Assembly (NCBI RefSeq): GCF_035582795.1
Contig: NC_134365.1
Span: 209,900,387-209,964,386 of the forward strand
Source: Mycteria americana
Lineage: Eukaryota > Chordata > Aves > Ciconiiformes > Ciconiidae
Direction of reading: 5' to 3'
DNA length: 64,000 nucleotides
The notes beneath the pieces are model-generated. The model saw only the letters and a program-made list of their open reading frames with translations. It had not been told where the DNA came from and made no database searches. How positions within the stretch are numbered: position 1 is the first letter of the stretch; each line of letters starts with the position of its first letter. The position numbers were made by a program, and so were the translations under genes. This document shows, in pieces, positions 1 to 22,518 of this stretch.

Positions 1-165
1 TGCTGCTACCACAGATTGCATCTATAATTGAACTTGGATACAACTAAGAGCTAGAGAAACATTGTTTTGGGCTGCACCAAGTGCATCCACAATCAATTGG
101 TGGTCCCTTTCATTAATTCTTTCCCACCGAGGCAGTATATCAGATGAGAGCCATTGCTTAGTTCC
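1..165 (-). pseudogene. Env-like transmembrane coil fragment
   Basis: In one minus-strand frame an open stretch contains W-E-R-I-N-E-R-D followed by an ALGAAQNN segment and SLALSCIQVQ, then a stop. The regular spacing of hydrophobic residues and the Gln/Asn-rich run fit the heptad region of a retroviral transmembrane envelope subunit. The fragment is cut by the window edge and by an in-frame stop, so it is non-coding. Another retroviral coil region is possible. Confidence 0.4.
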
Positions 166-320
166 CGATGTCGATAAAGAAGACTGCAATGGGTGAAAGC
201 AGCATTGTTAGGGTTTAAGGTAGTAACATGAACACAGCATTTCTGTTTGTCATCATCTGGGGTGCTGTAAGAGAAATCAGAGACTTATTTTGGCAGGGAG
301 AGTCCGAACAGGTTACCCTG

Positions 321-556
321 TTAAGAAGAAGGAAAAATCCATCGTGCACTAATTCTGTGTTTTGCACCACAGCTATTGGTATCTTCCCAGGCAAGTGGGC
401 CATGAGGTTTAGTTAGAGTCATAGGCACAGTACCGATGGATGGTAAACTGACCATCACAGGCTGTCCTGGCTGTAATGTCGTCGGATATTCTCTTTTCCT
501 AGTAGGTGAAGCACTAAGCTCAGTTTTTACAAAGAATGGTCGGCTTACAGGGCTTC
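321..556 (-). pseudogene. Retroviral integrase C-terminal or env-like fragment
   Basis: An open minus-strand stretch runs directly out of the LTR-like block and contains LQPGQPVMV, GTVPMTL, GPLAW and HRISARWI before a stop. A Gly-Gln-x-Val/Met-Val strand, then a Pro-rich segment and a closing R-W-I/V, is typical of the SH3-like DNA-binding domain ending many retroviral integrases. An envelope origin is the alternative. The integrase zinc and catalytic core are not seen anywhere in the window. Confidence 0.4.
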
Positions 557-951
557 TGTCACCAAAATCAGGAATCAAACTCCTCAACACCAATGTAGTA
601 TTAAGAAGCAGGCATTCTTTATTACAGCGCCGGATGCACGGGGGATCGTTCCACCTAGCGTGCATACCACAGGTTACATCAACCAAAGCTTATATTGTCC
701 GATTACATACATACGCATCAAATTTCCTGGAATGATCATGCATATTCATTCTGTTTCCCAGAACTAGTTATCATATTTGCATGGTCATTACGCGTGCGTC
801 CTTGAGCTCCAAGGGGCTTCCATGGGGGTCTCTGGTGGTCCTTGGTGGTCGTACAGGTGTGTCCTTTAGTTGACCCCTTCTTATGGGCATGCGCAATATC
901 ACCTTGCTTACGTAACTTGCTTCCCTTCTTCATGGTGCATGGTCGCTAACA
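557..951 (-). repeat. LTR-like block with octamer, TATA box and poly(A) signal
   Basis: On the minus strand the block starts TGTTAG (base 951) and ends GGTGACA (base 557), the usual TG...CA layout. Promoter parts are in order: octamer ATGCAAAT at 775-782, a TATAAG box at 688-695 and an AATAAA signal at 618-623. The size of 395 bp fits a compact avian-type LTR. U3 could extend to about 1130, where another TGT lies. The flanks ggcttc and atgatt do not form a target duplication, so the boundaries or the insertion history are uncertain. Confidence 0.5.
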
Positions 952-1209
952 ATGATTTGGCACCCTTTTTCCTATTCTAACACAAACCAATTATTCTAAC
1001 TACCCTCGACTCGTTGTCAAGACGGGCCGGGGCTGTACTGGGAGCATAGCAGCATGTCTGCACTACTCCTCGTCCAATTGTCTTTGGGCACAGTAGCATA
1101 TCCATAGCCATAGATGTACAAACACAACATAAAAGTATTGTCTACCCAACTCCTATCTCTATGTTGCTTAGTTACAAAAGAACAAGCTAATCATTTTGGT
1201 TACATCTGG

Positions 1210-1929
1210 TTACACTTTTACCCATCCCATCTTGAAAGGTGTTTTCCTGGCTATATCTAGTAATAATTGCCAATCTTTGTTTCCCCAAAGTGGGGATCTA
1301 TTTACTTCCCAATTCAAGGTTTCCCATTGACAGAGCCACTGTGTGGCACTGGCCCACAGAGTGTAAGAATCTACATATATGATTTTTGCTCCATTCTGTG
1401 CTGCCAAAACTGCTCTTATTTCTGCTACTTGTGCACTGCCTTCACCTTCCTCTATTACTTGTTTGCCAATGGTAATATCTAATGCAACGGCCTTATATTG
1501 CTATTTACCATTTACCCTTTTTGCTGAAGCATCTGTAAACCAAATGTTTTCTGTTGGTGTACCCTCAGTGAGGGGCAGTGCATCCAGAATGGGTGAAGGT
1601 TTAAAAGGTTGTTGTAACACTAAAGGGTCTGTGTTTATGGGCATCTGCAGTTTGCAGACCTTAGTGTGTCCTTCAGTTAGTTGCATATTTTCTGCAACTC
1701 CTGTTAGGTAGGCATACCATTTTCTGACAGTGGGGGTTTGTGCAACTCCTTCTGGGGGAGCAGTCCCCTTCAGGATTGCTTCTAGTAAATTAAATGGTCC
1801 TCTAGTTTGCGCAGGTTGTCCCTGATGTATTTTCTCAACTTGTTTAACTGCTTGGACTAAAGATAAAAGTCCCTTTTCCCATTCAGAGTATTGTTGTTCT
1901 GTTTCTTTAAATGCAGTTGAGCTAAACAA
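1210..1929 (-). pseudogene. Retroviral RNase H remnant (pol)
   Basis: Two minus-strand open pieces (1929-1501 and 1407-1210) together resemble an RNase H domain. The first ends with WFTDASAK, carrying the first catalytic Asp. The linking frame has AEIRAVLAAQ, with the second acidic residue, and the second piece has IYVDSYTLW with the third, then a W-rich C-terminal half. The upstream part of the first piece is the connection region. A frame change and stops between the pieces rule out a working product. It follows the RT thumb remnant, as expected for pol. Confidence 0.7.
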
Positions 1930-2005
1930 TAAAGATCTTTATTTGGAAAGATCTTCTTTAGCTTGGAACAGGTTACGGTAAGTGGCGTGTCTGGCAAAAC
2001 CCCAT

Positions 2006-2233
2006 TCAGCTATAATAGTATTGCAGGGGTGTACTGCTCCCAGTGACTGATGTTTTTAATTCTTCAGTTAGAGTTTTGACTACCTCTTTATGTTCTAATT
2101 TCCACTCCCAGGATTTACCTTTCCATAAGAGTGTGTATAATGGACAGGAAATGATAGAAAATCCAGGTGCATGCTTCCTCCAATATCCTGAAGTTCCCAT
2201 TAATTGTTGTAACTCCTTCCTTGATTGCAGCAT
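2006..2233 (-). pseudogene. RT thumb/connection remnant (pol)
   Basis: The minus-strand frame contains LQQLMGTSGYWRKHAPGFS, then PLYTLLWKG and a W-E-W motif. This matches the shape of the retroviral RT thumb/connection (L-G-x-x-G-Y-x-R, followed by PLY-x-L). It is separated from the RT N-terminal stub by only about 80 bp, so the fingers and palm with the YxDD catalytic site are absent. Confidence 0.7.
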
Positions 2234-2299
2234 TTGCAGCTATCTTCTGGAGATAATTTGTCATTTCTCCAAATCAGCTGACTTCAGAAATTCCACCTC

Positions 2300-2449
2300 A
2301 TGCCGCAGCAGAAATGGGATATTGCGGTACGTTAGTGATTTTTGACTCGGGGAGTACAGGGGCTGTGTGAAGTGCAGACACTGGAGCTTCCCTATTTCTA
2401 CTGGGGCTGGGATCAATGTTTGAGCTGAAGGACCACACGCTGCCATTCA
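2300..2449 (-). pseudogene. RT N-terminal stub (pol)
   Basis: After the protease remnant, a minus-strand frame reads TNVPQYPIS, similar to the conserved V-x-Q-Y-P-L start of retroviral RT. The frame then stops and the next recognisable pol sequence is the thumb. The junction marks an internal deletion of the polymerase core. Confidence 0.5.
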
Positions 2450-2812
2450 GCTGATGCCAGGTTTGTCTGTTTAAAACATCAAAACCTAAAATATTTTAAT
2501 GATGATCTTTAATTGCAAAGCAAGTAGTCGACATGCGCTTCTTGCCCGGGAGCCATACATTGACCTTGGCAGTCTGGCACACAACTCTCACTCCATTCAC
2601 ACCGGTAATCTTAACTCTTTGCCGTCCGGATCACACGCCCAGCTTCTCATCATCTTGTTGTGTTAAGTATTGAAATTTGTGCTCCCCCATCTATTAAAAA
2701 CTTTACCAATTGTCCTTGAGGACCAACTGGAATTAAAATGTATGGGCCGTTATCACTTACCCACTGATAAGCCTCCACTTTCTGGACAGGCAGGCCCAAT
2801 TGCCTTCCGGAC
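2450..2812 (-). pseudogene. Retroviral aspartic protease remnant
   Basis: The minus-strand frame shows GPYILIPV, VKFLIDGGAQISIL and, after a frame change, ILGFDVLNRQTW. The first Asp motif (2680-2691) and the ILG-x-D-x-L end define a retropepsin. The active-site triplet is Asp-Gly-Gly instead of Asp-Thr/Ser-Gly, and stops follow at about 2640 and inside the second half. It sits between gag and RT as in retroviruses. Confidence 0.7.
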
Positions 2813-2813
2813 A

Positions 2814-3143
2814 CTACTTGTTTTTTGACTTCATGCCCTGCAGTTCTTCCCTAAGGGGGAGGAAGGGGTTGTCTCCCTTTCTGGGGACTGGCGCCGGAGG
2901 AGTTGAAATACGGTCCTTCCTTTCACCGTTATCTCGTTTCTGGAATGCTTCAGTCAGACTCCAGATAATGCCAGTAGTCTGACCTTGAATCCCAGCTCTG
3001 TGAATGCCTAGGGCTAATGGATTCCTCATTTGCAGCTCTTCAACGGCTTCCCAATTATGCCAATTGTCACAAGCCCATCCTTCTGAGAAGCTGGGACTCA
3101 GATTCACTCCATGCCTCCGTAAATAATCGGTGATACTACGTGC
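2814..3143 (-). pseudogene. Gag remnant
   Basis: An open minus-strand stretch starts soon after the primer-binding site. It reads through TDYLRRHGVNLSPSF, a W-x-x-W-H-N-W segment and a Pro/Lys/Arg-rich tail before the stop at 2814. Position between leader and protease makes gag likely. The piece is about 100 residues, far shorter than a complete gag, and no CCHC zinc knuckle is visible. There is no clear ATG; GTG at 3105-3107 only lies in frame. Confidence 0.5.
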
Positions 3144-3144
3144 C

Positions 3145-3162
3145 AGCCTGCTGACTACGCCA
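3145..3162 (-). other. Candidate retroviral primer-binding site
   Basis: The minus strand reads TGGCGTAGTCAGCAGGCT, beginning with TGG (complement of tRNA CCA) three bases after the LTR-like end TGACA at 3166. Spacing and first bases fit a primer-binding site; the tRNA was not identified. Confidence 0.45.
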
Positions 3163-3165
3163 ATT

Positions 3166-3946
3166 TGTCATGGATGGAGTGAGTGTGCACTTCACTCGTA
3201 ACAGAAGTTACATAAGAGAAGCAACAATATACTTTAGTGATATAAAACAGCAAGTTAACAAGATTCAAGGGTAAATGCGACAGTGGTTTAGCAAGATTCA
3301 ATGGCAAGGTACACTTGATTATTTACTGCATAGAGGACAGGGTCAGACAAAACTGTCAGGGAGACCCTCCCGCTGCGTCATGAGGTTCAGAAAGGACACC
3401 CTTGCTTTCTAAACTCCTTCTCACAGAGGAGTCTAGGTGCAGCTGGATCCAATCCTAGTCCCAGACTTGGTCAACGGTTTATGTTTAAATGATTATATAT
3501 GTGCAATCAATCCTTTGTATCACTTAGCTAAGATTTCAAAGTTTAGCATGCTATTAGTCACTCACTGAGATCTGTTGCAGCAATGCATCTCTCAGCCTCG
3601 AGGAGTAACCTTGAGAGGTGTCCACACTCAAGGGGAGATCCTGGCGTGCAGCCCGCTGCCGTGCAGGAGAGCTCAACAGGCCCTGGGCTGCCCACTATTT
3701 AAGGAGTAAGATGATTGACTTATAGTCATATTTGCATACCAGCAAGATGTCTGGGTCCCTGCTCCAGACAGCCCTTGGCGACTGTGTTTCCACCTGTCTC
3801 CCCAAAGTCCAGCATAAGCTGGATGCAGCCATCACGACCCCCCACTGGTGGTTATTGCTTATGCGGAGGGGGGAGTACACCGCCAGACTACTCCATGTGA
3901 TTGTGAAAGACCAGAGTATTTCTGAAATCTTATGGCAGTGAAAACA
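3166..3946 (-). repeat. Candidate 5' LTR of the retrovirus
   Basis: The minus strand ends TGACA at 3166, next to the primer-binding site. Inside, an octamer ATGCAAAT (3730-3737) lies about 30 bp upstream of a TATA-like TTAAATAG (3695-3702). The outer boundary is uncertain; TGTTTTC at 3946 would give a TGT...ACA element of 781 bp. It does not look like the block at 557-951 by eye. Confidence 0.4.
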
Positions 3947-6900
3947 GAATAAAATGAGTTTTACTGGAGTAGAACTGGAGCAAAATACAGGTGATCTTCA
4001 GATAGTGATAATGAACCTTAACTACATTCAGCCTTCTACGCTCCTACTATTAGACTGTATATACTTTAGGCACTGAAGAGAAAAGATTTTGACTTACACA
4101 CACAAATGGCAAAGTAAACTACACATTTTATCAGTTTTTAGGACTTTTAAATAGCAGGAACAACAAGAACTCCCAAAGGCACTGCAGACAACATAAACAT
4201 GCAAGTCATCTAGTAATCGCGATCCAGCCTACAAGACACACAAAGAAAACTTTTGTATATGGAACAAATTTCAGAATCTCATGAGACCAGAAAGCTCTCA
4301 CTGTTTCAAAAAGAGATTAAATGTTAACTCCATTGGTCTCTTTTGTCTGAAATTCACTCTTTCTATGAAATTCAACCCTACACAAAGAGCCAGAATCAGG
4401 ATTAAGGATCTCATAAACCCCATTTAATTCCTTAAAAAGGCTTCTGTGCAGAAATGAATTCCAGTCTTTGAGAAAACTTGTATTATTAACAAAAGTATGC
4501 AAAAAAAAAGCATTTAGTTTGGGAAAAAAAAAAGCATTTTTAGTTTGAAAAGTCTATGCTCTAGAAAACTTTTTAAATTTTTGGAAAAACTTTTCTTCTA
4601 AATGGAGATGTACCATCTTTAAAATATGCATTGAAATAGAATCTTAAAATATTTTCTCCTAAGAAATTAAGGTAAATTTGTCTGTTGCTACTGGCTACAG
4701 AGTGATAGCAAAAATGACAAGAATCACGTCGAAGTCAGCCAGCAGCTACCAGGGCTTCTGGGCAGGCTTATCGTTTGTAGGGATTCTCCCTAAAAATAGG
4801 GAAATGGTCTTCCATTGACAAGGAATAGGAGGCAGAGAAATGCAAGATAACAAGTGTCCTGTAATATCCTCTTCATGTACCCAGTGGGAGGTTGAGTTCA
4901 ACAAAGACAGAGAGAAAGAATGAGAGAAAGAACAAAAGAATGAAAGAAAGGAAGATGACCCTGTATTCAATTTCTACACTCCAGGCATAGTCTTACTTGG
5001 GGGCCCCCCTATGAGTCCTAGCAGCTCTTTCTGGTGATAAAACAGTTATTGTCTGGTTAATTTACGTCTCTATTTAATGCATGACATAAATGGACTGAGC
5101 AGTGTGTTTGGAGAAGGGACAGGGAGTACCTACTGACGTAAGCTGGTGAACAGTAAAAAGAACAGTCGCTTCTGAGGAACTGCAAAGCTGAAACTCTTCG
5201 TGCCAGATGAAAATTTATTTCAAAAGCATTACAGCTTATTGTCCTGGGTTCCCTTGGCTAAACCTCTTGTTATCAAACTCAGAGGTGGCTTGCCATTCCT
5301 GCTCTAACAAGCTGTTGAGCTATTGCTATCTATCAGAGAGTGAGAGCCACCGTGGTGGCTGTGCCAATTCCAGACAAGCCTAACCTCCTTGTAAGTTTGG
5401 GTGCGTTCCTCTTTAAAAAATGAAAAAGAGCTCCCCCCCCCCCCCCCCCTTTTTTTCACTTGGGGTAAATTCCAGCATTATTACTTGAGCATGAGCCAGC
5501 CTAATGCTTAGTATGCCTGGGAGTCATAGATGGTTTGCAAATGCTGCACTGCTGCAGGAAACAGTCCCTGGGAAATGTGGGCTCCGAACTTCCCATTGCT
5601 TACCTTAGGGAAAGGAGAATACCCCAAGCAGGAAGGGTCTGTGTTATGGAAGGGATGTCCATATAATCCTGTACATCACTGAACCCCAGAAGAGCTCAAG
5701 CTTCAGAGAAATTGCCATGTGAACATAGTAATAGCCAGACAGCTAACAGATCAGTTGGAAAGCAGCATAGCAAATACTCAGCAGTGCAAGTAGCTAGCAA
5801 CAGAAGTGGCTAGTGGGGACTGCCACTTAAAATAAATTCCAGTTTCCAATATATTCATTTCTCTATTATCTAAAATCATAGGGGACTGGGATACCCCAGT
5901 AAAATAGAAAACTCAGTACTAGGGAGATGCTGTAGCCATCACATGGCATAGTGATTACACAAGCCCAGTAAAAAGGCTATGGTACACATGAAAATCAACT
6001 GCATTTATGTTTTACATGACAGATGAGTTTGCTTAATGTGTAGGGAACATTTTAAGAAATTTAGAGAGGAGCTGAGAGGAAAATTGGCCTGTTTGGAAAA
6101 CTTGCGTCTCTTGACTGGAAGTCTGCTTCTAAAATCTGAGGATACAACATGACCCCACACTGCAGACTCCCCTGGCACTGGGACTCACCTGAAAAATCAT
6201 CAGAAAAATCAAGACAAGATGTTTCAGCATTGTGCATAAGAAAAACTTCTTAGCTGTCGTTCAGAAGCTCATTCATAACTGAAGTCATTCATAACTGAAA
6301 CTCTTCATGTCATTTAAGTAAAAAAATATATTTATTATATATTTGCTTTAGTCACATACAATATACTCATTGTGATTACCTTATTCCCGCCTCCTGTACC
6401 ACAGGAGTACAACGACGAGGTTTTCTTCACGCCTTTTATCACTAGGTGGCGACGTTAGAAGCAAGAATTGCGATGAAGACCAGGGACAGAGCAGCACCCC
6501 GAAATACTAACTTCCACCACAGGCTGAAGGAAACGTTAAATCCTGGGCAAACTCTGATCCGTTTATTTATTTGAAAATTCACGTACTGACTTTAAATTTA
6601 AAGCAATTAAAAGAAATGTCAGCCCAGGACTATAAATCCCTTAATGCAATATAATCCTTGAATTATAACCATTCTAATCCTTGCAATATACATATTTTGG
6701 TGGGAATTCAACCCACCATCTACATAAACACCTGTCCACACCTCTTCACCATGTGAAATCCGTAGCAGTGCTATAAAAATAAGATGAGAAAGAATTGTCT
6801 TTCATTTCCTCTCCTTGTGGTTTTGTTATCACCTATTTTTAAAGAAATACACGGAGCTGTTTACAAGGTCTTGTTAAAACAGTACAAAAAATGTCAGCAG

Positions 6901-7990
6901 AATGAGTTCCAAGGTAGTAGTAGTTTTCTACCACAGACCAAGCAAAGCAGAGCAAATTTAAGATACAAATCTTCTTATTAAAATGCATCTGTAGGAGTAT
7001 TAGCTCTGGACAGAATCCAGTATCCTATTCAGTAGCCATTTTAAGCAGAAAAACAACAGCAGCTCATTATCGCAGATGTTAATAGTTTCCTGTATGTACT
7101 CATCCAGAAAATGTCTTGTTCTTGGAGCAGCTAAAGTAGTGCAGCTTACTTTCTTATTAATTTATTGTACCCTCCATCTCGTAAACTCCTGCTCTGCAAT
7201 ACTCCCACTTTCCCCTGTGACTAAGACAATATTCAGGCCACCTCCCCATCCCCTAACCTCCATTTCTGGGGTTCCCCACATAAGGGCCAGCCCCAGCTGA
7301 GAACAGCATGAATGCTCAGCGATTCAGTGCATGCTGCGAAGTTCCTATTACCAACAAAGAGAGCCCTGTGCTGAGCTGGCAGGTCTCTCCTCAAGCACCG
7401 GCACTAGTAGAACCTCTCTATGTCACCCAGCCTGATTTTCCACCAGGACATAGCATGAACTGCAGAGAACCAGAGCCCCCGACGTGCTCCTGCTTCTGGC
7501 TGAGAAACCCAACGAGGAGCTGCAGGCACCGTACCCAAAATGTGATTTACAGACACCAAAGAAAGTGTTGATTTCTTCTAAGAGGCCCACGGGGGGCGGG
7601 TGGGCAGGCAGAGGCTTTCCCAAGCATGGACACCCCTGGGATTTCTGCTCCGGCTGGGCGCCAGCCTGGCACCCCCAAAACATCCCCATAGTTACACCTG
7701 CCACAACCTGCTTTCACGTCCCCCATCATTTGGGGGTTGAATGCAATAAATCCAGCGGGTTTATTCCCAAGGCTGCAGAGAAGAGTGCTGGCAGCTGTGA
7801 AGAAGCTGCTTGTGTGGGGTAAGCCTCAGGCCAGGCGGGTCCTCAGTGACCGGCCACCAGCAGTGGTCACTGGCAGCCCCTTTGGGGAGGTGCCGTACCT
7901 CACAAGCCCACGCAGATTTTCCTCAGGAATGCACCTAGGGCAAGCAAAAATGCGACCACAACTAAAGCACCGCACCCCCACGGCTGCTCC
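3947..7990. other. Gene-poor intergenic region
   Basis: No convincing gene in about 4 kb. It holds an A-rich stretch near 4500-4560, a purine-rich AGAAAGAA patch at 4908-4950, a 17-C run joined to 7 T at 5433-5456 and a short direct duplication at 6271-6297. Open frames are short and show no family motif. In human the gene JRKL lies head-to-head with CCDC82 just upstream; no JRKL-like frame is present. Confidence 0.6.
5433..5456. repeat. Poly(C)-poly(T) tract
   Basis: Seventeen C followed by seven T. A simple repeat prone to length error in sequencing. Confidence 0.85.
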
Positions 7991-8560
7991 ACACCTGGCA
8001 GGTGAGGCGCAGCAAGGGAGGCGAGCGAGGCCTGCGCCCCCTGCCGGCGGGAGGACTCCAACCCGCCACCTCGGGCTCCCCAGCACTGCGCGCCGACCCG
8101 CGCAGCCCGAGCACGCCACGTGACACACCTCCCCCCCCGCCGCGGCCTACCAGCACTTCCGTAAACATCCCTGCAGCTGACTGACAGGGAGCGGCGGCCA
8201 ATCGCGGCGCGCGGAGCGCCGGGGGCCGTCATCTCCCCTCCGCGGCCTCAGCGCTGGACCGCGGGAACGTTAACGGTAAAAACAGCCGCTGCGCGAGGCG
8301 CTGAGGGACGGGGGGGTCCGCGTGTGCCATGGCCGCGGGCGGGCTGAGCTCGGCTGGCCCGGGCCCGGCCCGCTTTGTAGAGTCGGGAGCGGGCCTCGGG
8401 AGCGGGCCGCGGCAGCTGGGCGCGGTTCGCCTCGGGGCGCCTCTGCCGCCTCGGGTCTTGCTGCGGGGCGGCAGGTGGGGGTAGGCCCGCCAGCCTGTGT
8501 GGGTGGTCCCTCCCCAGCGGAGGGCAGCGGCTGTGGACGCCGGGCCGCTTCTCAGTGAGG
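7990..8560 (+). promoter_or_regulatory. CCDC82: CpG-island promoter of CCDC82
   Basis: CpG-dense block just upstream of the first CCDC82 coding exon. Visible elements are an E-box CACGTG at 8117-8122, an ETS-like CACTTCCG near 8153-8160 and CCAAT at 8198-8202. There is no clear TATA box, as usual for housekeeping promoters. Two possible first-exon donors follow: G|GTAAAA at 8276 and CAG|GTGGGG at 8475. Start site inferred, not seen. Confidence 0.65.
8329..8474 (+). CDS. Possible alternative first coding exon of CCDC82
   Basis: An ATG in strong context (GCCATGG) opens a frame of 48 codons plus two bases ending at CAG|GTGGGG. Joined to the acceptor at 8925/8926 the phase fits: AG+C makes Ser, then Leu-Pro, then the usual CCDC82 Met. 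This would add 51 Ala/Gly/Pro/Arg-rich residues. Human CCDC82, as I recall it, has no such extension, and GC-rich sequence often lacks stops by chance, so it may only be 5' UTR. Confidence 0.25.
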
Positions 8561-8932
8561 CCTGCTGATGACGACCCCGGACGAGCGGTGTACGCTGCTC
8601 CTCAGGAGCAGGGAAGCTGTCTGGTGCTGGAGGGGATGATGGGAGCTGTAGCTGCACTTCAGACCCGATTTTTCCGGTTCGTTCATGGTGGGTGTGGGCA
8701 GTTATGCTCTTATACAGTTTTTGAGTCAGGTATATCCTCTTCTGAAGTTATTGTGCATGCTTAGTTTTGTTTGGTGCTGATTTCTGCGTGTGTCTCTTAA
8801 TAATGGTATTGTTAAGCCATAAGTGTATGTAACAAAATAAGCGTGCACTTGTACTTTGTTTTTTGAATGGCATAATGTAATAAGTGCTTTGTTTTACTGG
8901 TTTGTGTTTTGGTGTGTTGTCACAGCCTTCCA

Positions 8933-22067
<13,135 letters not shown>

Positions 22068-22329
22068 GTGGTCATATAGCTCTTTGAAAGACATCTTGTA
22101 AAAATGTGAATGGCCTGCTTTATCTGCATGCACTTTATCTCTGCTTGGTCTTCAAGATTCTTTTTAGGCTTTAAACTACTGTTTGAGAATGTGCTGTATC
22201 TTTTTTTCTCATCTGTGTCAATAATAACCCAAAGTTTTATCAAATCTGTCCTTCCAGTCTTCCTGCGTAGGTCACTTGAAGTTTCCTTCTGTTCTTAAAA
22301 ATAACATCTCAGTATCTGTTTACTTGTGA

Positions 22330-22518
22330 AATAAAACTTCCACCTATTTATATTGAGCTGCATTGTAGGGAAGGTAGGAGATGCTGAGACCTTTTGAAGT
22401 AGGTCTATTTGGAAAGGTAAGGCTATGTTATACAAGAACGTATGACTTGCATCTTACCTTCCTTGTTGCTTGTTATACGCAAGTAAGTCCAACCATTTAG
22501 AATGATAGTTACAATAAA
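22330..22518 (+). terminator. CCDC82: CCDC82 poly(A) signals
   Basis: Two AATAAA hexamers lie 263 and 446 bp after the stop, at 22330-22335 and 22513-22518. Either could end the mRNA; no downstream GU-rich element was scored. Confidence 0.55.

Larger units (their letters stand above)
1..3946 (-). mobile_element. Decayed endogenous retrovirus, incomplete at the left window edge
   Basis: Minus-strand reading gives retroviral parts in order: LTR-like block, primer-binding site, gag, protease, RT thumb, RNase H, a second LTR-like block, an integrase/env-like piece and an env-like coil. Every part is broken by stops or frame changes and none can give a full product. The upper boundary (3946) is a guess from a TGT...ACA pairing with the LTR end at 3166. 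The element continues left of base 1, so its 3' LTR and target duplication cannot be seen. The second LTR block inside it means the locus may be two nested or recombined elements. The retroviral assignment is firm; the family is not recognised with certainty. Confidence 0.8.
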
